The notes below the pieces were generated by a model, which did not search any database, had not been told where the DNA came from, and saw nothing but the letters and a program-made list of their open reading frames with translations. Positions 1 to 4,482 of a DNA stretch of 6,443 nt are shown one piece after another. The position numbers were made by a program, and so were the translations under genes. Each line of letters starts with the position of its first letter. Position 1 is the stretch's first letter. The stretch spans positions 1 through 6,443 of the forward strand of contig JANXSI010000259.1 of assembly GCA_025352765.1 (NCBI GenBank), read 5' to 3'. Origin of the DNA: Devosia sp. (GTDB lineage Bacteria > Pseudomonadota > Alphaproteobacteria > Rhizobiales > Devosiaceae).

Positions 1-12
1 CGGCGCTGCGCG

Positions 13-41
13 CCCCCTTCTCCCTCAAGGGGAGAAGGGGG
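13..41. repeat. Palindromic intergenic repeat, 12-bp stem
   Basis: Bases 13-24 (CCCCCTTCTCCC) pair perfectly with 30-41 (GGGAGAAGGGGG) around the 5-base loop TCAAG. The palindrome lies 27 bases beyond the stop codon of the minus-strand gtrA-like gene. There is no T-run after the stem on either strand, so a simple intrinsic terminator is not well supported, although the fold could still protect or end the transcript. An 8-base direct repeat, CGGCGCTG, flanks it at 1-8 and 51-58. GC-rich palindromes with this pyrimidine arm are familiar as dispersed intergenic repeats in alphaproteobacterial genomes; membership of such a family is inferred, since only one copy is in the window. Confidence 0.7.
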
Positions 42-68
42 AGCCGACTGCGGCGCTGGATGGGCGAC

Positions 69-479
69 TTAAACCGACGTGTTCGGTCCGGCCTTGAACA
101 CCAGCTTGTCGGCGAGGAGGTAGTTGACGAACATCCCGGCCGCGACACCCGCGGCGACGCCCAGCACCGGCTGGCTCGCGACCAGCGGGATCAGCGCCAC
201 CAGCACCGCGTAGACGCCGTAGTTCACCGCGCCGCCCAGGATCATCGCGGCGAAATAGTGCAGGAACTCGCGCCACACCGGCAGGTTGGCCGACTGGCCC
301 TTGAAGGCGAAGCTGCGGTTGATCGCCCAGGTCGTTGCCACGGCGCAGACGAACGAGATGGCGCGTGCTCCGTAGGGGCCCAGCACGCCCTTCAGTGCGT
401 AGAGGATCGCAGTGTCGACCACGAACCCGGCGCCGCCGGCGATCGCAAACAGCATGAACTTTTTCGAGACGATGGCCAC
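69..479 (-). CDS. GtrA-family polyprenyl-linked sugar translocase-like membrane protein
   Basis: Predicted 136-residue inner-membrane protein of the GtrA family (GtrA/DPMS), whose best-known member is thought to move undecaprenyl-phosphate-linked glucose across the inner membrane for O-antigen modification. The N-terminal helix carries the family pattern FAIAGGAGFVVDTAILYAL (about 11-29); the second ends in ATTWAINRSFAFK (48-60), the conserved Asn-Arg and Phe-Lys signature; helices three and four fall at about 73-96 and 103-121; and the end NYLLADKLVFK is typical. Length matches the family. I start it at GTG (477-479), because a GAGG Shine-Dalgarno lies six bases upstream; the longer reading from an ATG at 608 adds 43 low-complexity, Arg-rich residues not expected in the family. 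A GtrB-like glycosyltransferase on the same strand lies beyond the cytochrome gene. The substrate sugar is unknown. Confidence 0.9.
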   Translation of the reverse strand: MAIVSKKFMLFAIAGGAGFVVDTAILYALKGVLGPYGARAISFVCAVATTWAINRSFAFKGQSANLPVWREFLHYFAAMILGGAVNYGVYAVLVALIPLVASQPVLGVAAGVAAGMFVNYLLADKLVFKAGPNTSV

Positions 480-485
480 AAGACA

Positions 486-489
486 CCTC
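486..489 (-). promoter_or_regulatory. Shine-Dalgarno that sets the GTG start of the gtrA-like gene
   Basis: On the minus strand GAGG is followed by six bases (TGTCTT) and then GTG at 479-477. This spacing is ideal and favours the short, family-length GtrA protein over the 179-residue reading. Confidence 0.65.
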
Positions 490-594
490 GGGAGAGACAC
501 GCCTCTCAACGCCGCTGCCTCATAAAGGTTGGCGCGGGGCCGCGCAATCTCGGTCCTCGGGCGCTGCGGCGTTCGCACCTCGTTTACCGCCCGA

Positions 595-611
595 CGCATG
601 GCTCCCATGCG
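595..611. promoter_or_regulatory. 17-bp interrupted palindrome between divergent genes
   Basis: CGCATGG (595-601) and CCATGCG (605-611) form a perfect 7-bp dyad around CTC. It lies in the 203-bp non-coding region (480-682) between the divergently transcribed gtrA-like and cytochrome b561 genes, 72 bases upstream of the cytochrome start. It may be a transcription-factor site or a leader hairpin. I saw no convincing -35/-10 pair in this region on either strand. Confidence 0.35.
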
Positions 612-670
612 CGGCCGGATTCGTCAGGTTGCTGTCAGCGACGCCCCGGATAAGCCCGGCAACACCAAAC

Positions 671-674
671 GGAG
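671..674 (+). promoter_or_regulatory. Shine-Dalgarno for the cytochrome b561 gene
   Basis: GGAG stands eight bases before ATG at 683 and selects that start over an in-frame upstream TTG at 629, which would add 18 residues without family resemblance. Confidence 0.6.
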
Positions 675-682
675 CCTTCCCG

Positions 683-1192
683 ATGCGCACCAAATCCGCC
701 ACCCAGTATTCGACACTCCAGATGGGCCTGCATTGGGTCATCGCTGCGCTGGTGCTGTTCCAGATCGTCTTCGGCGAGGCCATGACCCGCTTTGTCGACG
801 CCAACAGCGAAGGCGGCACGGTCTCGTCCACCGATGCGCTGGTGGCGAGTGCACACTTCTGGTCGGGCCTCGCGATCCTCGGCCTCGTCGTTGCCCGGCT
901 CGTCGTCCGGTTCCGTCGCGGCGTGCCGCCGCATTCGCCCAAGACCATGCCGATCGCGGCTCTCGCGGCGAGCGTCGTACACTGGCTGTTCTACGCGCTG
1001 CTGGTTGCCGTGCCGGTCACCGGCATCCTGACCTACTACGGCCTTGCCGATCTCGGCGACGTGCATGCGCTGGCCAAGCCCGCCTTCGTGCTTTTGATTG
1101 CCGCCCATGCCGGCGCGGCGTTGTTCCACCAGTTCGTGCTGCGCGACGGCACGCTGACCAAGATGCTGCCGGTCCGCTCGGACGCAGCTTAG
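683..1192 (+). CDS. Cytochrome b561 (CybB type), diheme inner-membrane protein
   Basis: Predicted 169-residue four-helix membrane cytochrome. Bacterial CybB proteins hold two b hemes and pass electrons from ubiquinol, or to superoxide, in the inner membrane. The opening QYSTLQMGLHWVIA is typical. The expected heme-ligand histidines are present: H17 in helix one, H58 in helix two (SAHFWSG), and H128 and H142 in the last helix region, 14 residues apart as in E. coli CybB. H100 (VVHW) and H149 (LFHQF) are further conserved-looking histidines. The tail FVLRDGTLTKMLP is the usual family ending. It is transcribed away from the gtrA-like gene, and its stop overlaps that of the converging glycosyltransferase by four bases. 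The exact electron donor or acceptor cannot be told from the sequence. Confidence 0.93.
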   Translation: MRTKSATQYSTLQMGLHWVIAALVLFQIVFGEAMTRFVDANSEGGTVSSTDALVASAHFWSGLAILGLVVARLVVRFRRGVPPHSPKTMPIAALAASVVHWLFYALLVAVPVTGILTYYGLADLGDVHALAKPAFVLLIAAHAGAALFHQFVLRDGTLTKMLPVRSDAA

Positions 1193-2136
1193 CGCGATCT
1201 GTCCCGGGGCGCCGGGATCCCCAGATAGACCAGCCGCTTGGCTTCGCGGCGGCCGGTCACCACGCTGTCGAGTATGAGCGCGCAGACCGCCATCAGCAGC
1301 GAGCCCAGCATGAAGCCGACGGCGGCGATCGCCGTCGGAAAGCGGGGCACGAGGCCGGTCTCGAGATATTCGAGGATCACCGGCACGCCCAGCCACAGCG
1401 ACACGAACACGCCCGCCAGCGCCAGCGTCAGGTAGAACTCCATCGGCCGCTCCAGCATGTGGAGCCGCATAATGGTGCGGCCGATGCGGAACCCGTCGCC
1501 CCAGGTGGTGAGCTTGCTGGCGGTGCCGGCGGCCCGCTCGCCATAGGCGGTCGCCACCTCGCCATGCGGCGCCCTCAGCTCCAGCGCGTGGATGGTGAGC
1601 TCCGTCTCGATCTCGAACCCTTTCGACAGCGCCGGGAACGACTTCACATAGCGCCGCGACAGCGCCCGATAACCGGACAGCATGTCGGTAAAGCCTTCGC
1701 CGAAGATCCGCGACACGGCGCCGGTCAGCGCCCGGTTGCCGAATTTGTGGCCCGGCCGATAGGCGACGCTCGTCGTGTCGGGCACCCGGCAGCCGACCAC
1801 CATGTCGAGGCCCTCGTCGATCAGCCGGTCGAGCATTTCGCGCGCCGAGGCGGCCGCATAGGTGCCGTCGCCGTCGGCCATCAGATAGATATCAGCTTCG
1901 ACATCGGCGAACATGCGCCGCACCACATTGCCCTTGCCGCGATGCCGCACCGTGACGACGGTCGCGCCCGCGGCGCGCGCCACGGCGGCCGTGTCGTCGC
2001 TCGAGGCGTTGTCGAACACATAGATCCGGGCTTCCGGCAACGCCGCGCGAAACCCCGCGACCACGCTGGCGATCGCCGGCGCTTCGTTGTAGCAGGGAAG
2101 AATGACGGCGACGCGGTTGCCGCGAACCTGGTCCAT
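1189..2136 (-). CDS. Family 2 glycosyltransferase, GtrB/polyprenyl-phosphate sugar transferase-like
   Basis: Predicted 315-residue GT-A fold enzyme that should transfer a sugar from a nucleotide donor, most likely to a polyprenyl phosphate at the inner face of the cytoplasmic membrane. The N-terminal nucleotide-binding strand is AVILPCYNE (10-18), followed by FDNASSDDTA (41-50). MADGDGTY (86-93) holds the metal-binding DxD (D88, D90). DMLSGYRALS (151-160) and GFEIETEL (173-180) are the acceptor-side and catalytic-loop motifs of DPM1/GtrB-like enzymes. Two hydrophobic helices near 237-257 and 267-292 end the protein, the usual GtrB layout. The start ATG has only a G-run close upstream as a weak ribosome site. 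It pairs logically with the gtrA-like gene at 69-479 on the same strand, but is separated from it by the oppositely oriented cytochrome gene. Sugar and acceptor are unknown. Confidence 0.9.
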   Translation of the reverse strand: MDQVRGNRVAVILPCYNEAPAIASVVAGFRAALPEARIYVFDNASSDDTAAVARAAGATVVTVRHRGKGNVVRRMFADVEADIYLMADGDGTYAAASAREMLDRLIDEGLDMVVGCRVPDTTSVAYRPGHKFGNRALTGAVSRIFGEGFTDMLSGYRALSRRYVKSFPALSKGFEIETELTIHALELRAPHGEVATAYGERAAGTASKLTTWGDGFRIGRTIMRLHMLERPMEFYLTLALAGVFVSLWLGVPVILEYLETGLVPRFPTAIAAVGFMLGSLLMAVCALILDSVVTGRREAKRLVYLGIPAPRDRSR

Positions 2137-2183
2137 GCCCCCATGCTAGCGCCCGAATCTTCCCAAACCGGTAACGGCGCGCC
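2137..2183. promoter_or_regulatory. 47-bp divergent intergenic region
   Basis: This gap must serve both the minus-strand glycosyltransferase and the plus-strand permease, so at least one promoter probably extends into a neighbouring coding region. It contains a perfect 10-bp palindrome CGGCGCGCCG (2175-2184) whose last base is the first base of the permease GTG codon. I see no clear Shine-Dalgarno for the permease, so short-leader or leaderless translation is possible. No -35/-10 pair is convincing. Confidence 0.35.
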
Positions 2184-2936
2184 GTGAGCCTCGATCCGCT
2201 GGTCCTCGTCGCGCTGGGGTTCGCGGGCCTGCTCGCCGGGTTTGTCGATGCCATCGCCGGGGGAGGGGGGCTGATCGGCGTGCCGGCGCTGCTGGCCGCC
2301 GGGGTGCCGCCGATCCTCGCGCTCGGCACCAACAAGGTGCAGGGGGTGATCGGCACCAGCATGGCGGCCTTCACCTACTGGCGCGGCGGCTTCGTCTCGA
2401 TCCGCGCGCTGTCGGTGGCGATCGTTGCGACCTATGTCGCGGCGATCCTCGGCGCCTATGTGGTCAAGCAGATCGACGTGTCGGTGCTCAAGATCGCCGT
2501 GCCGGTGGCGCTCGCCGGCGTCGCGCTCTACTTCCTGTTCTCACCCAAACTCACCGACGACGACCGCCAGGCGCGGCTCGAATGGACGGTGTTCCTGCCC
2601 GTCATGGGCGCGGTGATCGGCTTCTACGACGGGCTGCTGGGGCCGGGCACCGGCTCGTTCATGACCGCGGGTTTCGTGGCGCTTTTCGGCCTCGGCGTCA
2701 CCCGCGCGGCGGGCAACACCAAGATCCTCAACCTGATGTCCAATCTCGGCGGCCTGACGATGTTCATCCCGTCGGGCGACGTGGTGTGGCCGGCGGCGGC
2801 CGCCATGGCCATCGGCCAGATCGCCGGCGGCTACCTCGGCGCTCGCACCGGCATCCGCTTCGGCGCAAGACTCATCCGGCCGCTGGTGGTGATCATTTCG
2901 CTGGTGCTGGCGGGGCGGCAGCTCCTGTTCAGGTAG
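2184..2936 (+). CDS. TauE/SafE-family permease (YfcA-like)
   Basis: Predicted 250-residue polytopic inner-membrane protein of the TauE/SafE family (Pfam name: sulfite exporter TauE/SafE), whose members are proposed to move sulfite, sulfoacetate or other small organic anions. The two inverted family repeats are clear: GFVDAIAGGGGLIGVPALL (19-37) leading to ALGTNKVQG (46-54), and GAVIGFYDGLLGPGTGSF (142-159) leading to AAGNTKILNLMSN (175-187). About eight hydrophobic segments follow the usual spacing, and the GxYLGARxG region (216-223) is typical of YfcA-like members. The GTG start is the first possible one after an in-frame TAA at 2172-2174, and the protein then has full family length. It is a single-gene unit, with no sulfur or taurine genes nearby, so the substrate is undetermined. 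Confidence 0.92.
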   Translation: MSLDPLVLVALGFAGLLAGFVDAIAGGGGLIGVPALLAAGVPPILALGTNKVQGVIGTSMAAFTYWRGGFVSIRALSVAIVATYVAAILGAYVVKQIDVSVLKIAVPVALAGVALYFLFSPKLTDDDRQARLEWTVFLPVMGAVIGFYDGLLGPGTGSFMTAGFVALFGLGVTRAAGNTKILNLMSNLGGLTMFIPSGDVVWPAAAAMAIGQIAGGYLGARTGIRFGARLIRPLVVIISLVLAGRQLLFR

Positions 2937-2966
2937 CCGCCGCGGCCCGAGGGAAGCCGCGGCGGC
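2936..2966. terminator. GC-rich hairpin between convergent genes
   Basis: GCCGCCGCGGC (2936-2946) pairs perfectly with GCCGCGGCGGC (2956-2966), an 11-bp all-G/C stem with a 9-base loop. It starts on the last base of the permease stop and ends six bases before the fasciclin gene's stop, filling the 36-bp convergent gap. The T-tract is poor on both sides (only GCTT on the plus strand), so it would be a non-canonical, possibly bidirectional, terminator. Confidence 0.6.
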
Positions 2967-2972
2967 GCTTCA

Positions 2973-3467
2973 TCAAGGCAGCAGCACGGCGTCGATCACA
3001 TGGATCACGCCATTGTCGGCCTTGATGTCGGCCATCACAACCTGGGCGGTATTGGAGGCCGAAACGGCGACGCCCTTGCCGCTGGCGTCGATGGTCAGGC
3101 GCTTGTGCGGGTTGAGGGTCTTGACCTTGAACTTGTGGCTGAGCAACTGCGTCGACTTGAGTTCGCGCGGCAGCACATGCAGCGTTAGGATGGCGACGAG
3201 CTTGTCCTTGTTCTCGGGCTTGAGCAGAGTTTCGACCGTGCCCGGCGGCAGCGCCGCGAAGGCCTCGTCGGTCGGCGCGAACACGGTGATGTTCGGGGTC
3301 GTCGCGAGCGCATCGGCGAGACCCGCGGCCTTGGCGGCGGCGATCAGCGTCTTGAACGTTCCGGCCGAGGCCGCGGTTTCGACGATGTTGGCGGCGTAGG
3401 TTGCGGTCCCCGTCATGGCACCCAGCGCGAGTGCACCCGCCAGCGCGGCAATTTTGAGAAGCTTCAC
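2973..3467 (-). CDS. Secreted fasciclin (FAS1)-domain protein
   Basis: Predicted 164-residue exported protein with one FAS1 domain, a fold used in adhesion and surface or matrix interactions; bacterial single-domain members are usually periplasmic or secreted and of unclear function. A Sec signal peptide covers residues 1-25 (KLLK basic start, Ala-rich core, TYA before the likely cut). The mature part begins NIVETAASAGTFKTLIAAAKAAGL. The first conserved box is ITVFAPTDEAFAALPPGTV (60-78), the YH-type motif region is LTLHVLP (95-101), and the second box is ADNGVIHVIDAVLLP (150-164) at the very C terminus, so the domain is complete. I use GTG at 3465-3467 as start: GGAGG lies six bases upstream, and the signal peptide then begins properly. 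An overlapping ATG is followed at once by TGA. Confidence 0.93.
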   Translation of the reverse strand: MKLLKIAALAGALALGAMTGTATYAANIVETAASAGTFKTLIAAAKAAGLADALATTPNITVFAPTDEAFAALPPGTVETLLKPENKDKLVAILTLHVLPRELKSTQLLSHKFKVKTLNPHKRLTIDASGKGVAVSASNTAQVVMADIKADNGVIHVIDAVLLP

Positions 3468-3473
3468 ATCAAT

Positions 3474-3478
3474 CCTCC
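3474..3478 (-). promoter_or_regulatory. Shine-Dalgarno that sets the GTG start of the fasciclin gene
   Basis: On the minus strand GGAGG is followed by ATTGAT and then GTG. The overlapping ATG (ATGTGA) would code for a single residue, so GTG must be the start. The longer in-frame reading (to 3509) adds 14 residues ahead of the signal peptide and crosses the upstream dyad. Confidence 0.75.
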
Positions 3479-3484
3479 GGTTGA

Positions 3485-3509
3485 TTGCGATCCCCCATCG
3501 AGATCGCAA
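3485..3509. promoter_or_regulatory. 8-bp dyad in the fasciclin gene leader
   Basis: TTGCGATC (3485-3492) and GATCGCAA (3502-3509) are perfect inverted repeats, 9 bases apart, beginning 18 bases upstream of the GTG start and just ahead of the Shine-Dalgarno. In RNA this would be an 8-bp hairpin next to the ribosome site; in DNA it resembles an operator with half-site centres 17 bp apart. Either use is inferred. Confidence 0.45.
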
Positions 3510-3577
3510 ATGCTACGGAGGCGGCGCTGGCCGCGGTTCAGGCGAAAAGCGCCAAAAGCTTGATCAAATGTGGTGAT

Positions 3578-3598
3578 CCGTCCGACGGCGCCGTCCGA
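3578..3598. promoter_or_regulatory. Direct repeat enclosing a 12-bp palindrome
   Basis: CCGTCCGA occurs twice (3578-3585 and 3591-3598), with CGGCG between. The overlap creates a perfect 12-bp palindrome GACGGCGCCGTC (3584-3595). It is about 117-130 bases upstream of the fasciclin start, in the only region available for that gene's promoter. A regulator site is possible. The nearby TTGATCAA (3560-3567) is another perfect palindrome and, read on the minus strand, gives a -35-like TTGATC, but no matching -10 is evident. Confidence 0.35.
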
Positions 3599-3628
3599 AT
3601 ACGCACGCCCGTGCCCGAGAAGATAGAC

Positions 3629-3650
3629 GCGCCGCCTCGCGCGGCGGCGC
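3629..3650 (-). terminator. Intrinsic terminator after the outer-membrane protein gene
   Basis: GCGCCGCC (3629-3636) pairs with GGCGGCGC (3643-3650), an 8-bp G/C stem with a 6-base loop, six bases past the stop of the minus-strand barrel gene. On the minus strand the stem is followed by GTCTATCTTCTC, a moderately T-rich tail. Position and orientation fit a terminator that separates this gene from the fasciclin gene. Confidence 0.6.
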
Positions 3651-3656
3651 TGCGGA

Positions 3657-4361
3657 TCACAAGTGAAACTTGATCCCGCCGCGGACATTGAAGTCGTTCG
3701 TCCGGCTGGTGGCGGTATAGGGGCCGCCACTCTTGCCGTTGTCGCCGGTGGCCGTCAGCGGGCTCAGCGATGTCACCACACCTTCGGCGGTGAGGCTGAC
3801 CTTGTCGTTGAGCGCGTATTCGGCGCCGATGCCTGCGGTCGGACCGTAGACGATGCCAGCCGAACTGGCGGTCGTTGCATCCGTCGAAAGCTGTGTGGCC
3901 TGGGTCCGGATGTCGAAGCTGCCATTACCTCCAGCAACACCGGCGGTCGCATAGACCAACAGCGGGCCGTTGACGAGGCCAAGGCGGCCGCGCAAGGACA
4001 GAAGACCCTGCAGCCTCTCATTTGCCGTATACCCGAGTCCTGATGTGCTCCCCCTGGCGTAAAGCAGCGTGCCGTCTGCCTCGATGCCGTAAACGAAGCT
4101 GTTGAGCTGGAAATTATAGCCGCCTGAGACTGTGCCCGAGGCGCCGAGGATTGGGACTTCGACGCGCGCCGGGGAGGCCTTCTTGTCACCCGGGTTGTCA
4201 AAGCTGAGATCGATCGTTCCCGTCCCGGTCAGCGCACCCAGACTTGCCCCGAGGTAGGGGCCCGAAAAATCGTGCGGCACCGTCTGCGCGAGGACCACCC
4301 CCGGAACCAGAAACAGCAGCGTTGTCGCCAGCGAAGTGGCCGAAAGCAATAAGGTGCGCAT
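3657..4361 (-). CDS. Small outer-membrane beta-barrel protein (Omp25/Omp31-like)
   Basis: Predicted 234-residue outer-membrane protein. A signal peptide occupies residues 1-25 (cut near VLA/Q). The mature protein starts with HDFSGPYLGASLGALTG (30-46), the usual first strand of Omp25/Omp31-type eight-stranded barrels. Later family-like strands are SGGYNFQLNSFVYGIEADG (79-97), LSLRGRLGL (121-129) with LLVYATAGVAGG (134-145), and GIGAEYALNDKVSLTAEG (177-194). The last strand is DFNVRGGIKFHL (223-234); it ends in Leu with Phe at the third-last place, rather than the more common terminal Phe. Such proteins are envelope structural or porin-like; no specific transport role can be read. It is divergent from the ligase gene. 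The Shine-Dalgarno is weak, and a terminator-like hairpin lies just upstream, suggesting leader-level control. Confidence 0.87.
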   Translation of the reverse strand: MRTLLLSATSLATTLLFLVPGVVLAQTVPHDFSGPYLGASLGALTGTGTIDLSFDNPGDKKASPARVEVPILGASGTVSGGYNFQLNSFVYGIEADGTLLYARGSTSGLGYTANERLQGLLSLRGRLGLVNGPLLVYATAGVAGGNGSFDIRTQATQLSTDATTASSAGIVYGPTAGIGAEYALNDKVSLTAEGVVTSLSPLTATGDNGKSGGPYTATSRTNDFNVRGGIKFHL

Positions 4362-4375
4362 GGACTCACAAATCC

Positions 4376-4397
4376 AAAAAATCTCGTGCGAACGAGA
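4376..4397 (-). terminator. Terminator-like hairpin in the barrel gene's leader
   Basis: On the minus strand TCTCGT-TCGC-ACGAGA folds into a 6-bp stem with a tetraloop and is followed directly by six T (4381-4376), a canonical intrinsic terminator shape, although the stem is short. It ends 15 bases before the ATG of the outer-membrane protein gene, so any transcript begun further right would meet it before the coding region. It could be an attenuator, the end of a small leader RNA, or simply a regulator dyad (TCTCGT-N4-ACGAGA). Confidence 0.45.
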
Positions 4398-4400
4398 CTC

Positions 4401-4458
4401 GGCGTACGCCTAATGTCTTAATGCATAGACGAAATTCGCCCCGCCCGCTATTGCGCAA
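4401..4458. promoter_or_regulatory. Palindrome-rich divergent promoter region
   Basis: Within the 121-bp gap (4362-4482) between the barrel gene and the ligase gene lie a perfect 10-bp palindrome GGCGTACGCC (4401-4410), two TAATG direct repeats 8 bp apart (4411-4415, 4419-4423), ATGCAT (4421-4426), and TTGCGCAA (4451-4458). This AT-richer patch is the likely site of both promoters. I could not assign -35/-10 boxes with confidence. Confidence 0.4.
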
Positions 4459-4469
4459 CGATCACATTC

Positions 4470-4474
4470 GGAGG
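4470..4474 (+). promoter_or_regulatory. Shine-Dalgarno for the acyl-CoA ligase gene
   Basis: A full GGAGG stands eight bases before ATG at 4483, a strong signal supporting this start. Confidence 0.7.
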
Positions 4475-4482
4475 CTCGTCTC

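Noticed and set aside
480..608. N-terminal extension of the gtrA-like gene to an upstream ATG
   Set aside because: The extra 43 residues do not resemble GtrA proteins, and a well-spaced Shine-Dalgarno precedes the GTG at 479.
629..654. TTGCTG with GATAAG downstream as a promoter for the cytochrome gene
   Set aside because: The spacer is only about 14 bases, too short for a normal housekeeping promoter, and both boxes are imperfect.
635..1396. 253-codon minus-strand open frame opposite the cytochrome gene
   Set aside because: Arg/Gly-rich shadow of cybB and of the end of the glycosyltransferase, with no ribosome site or recognisable domain.
529..2187. 552-codon open frame on the plus strand, spanning the cytochrome gene and running antisense to the glycosyltransferase
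   Set aside because: Its translation is Arg/His/Gln-rich low-complexity sequence with no family motif, and it covers two genes with clear conserved domains. High GC readily leaves such frames open.
3485..3673. 62-codon plus-strand open frame in the gap between the fasciclin and barrel genes
   Set aside because: It begins with a non-ATG codon, has no Shine-Dalgarno, and overlaps regulatory-looking dyads and the barrel gene's 3' end.
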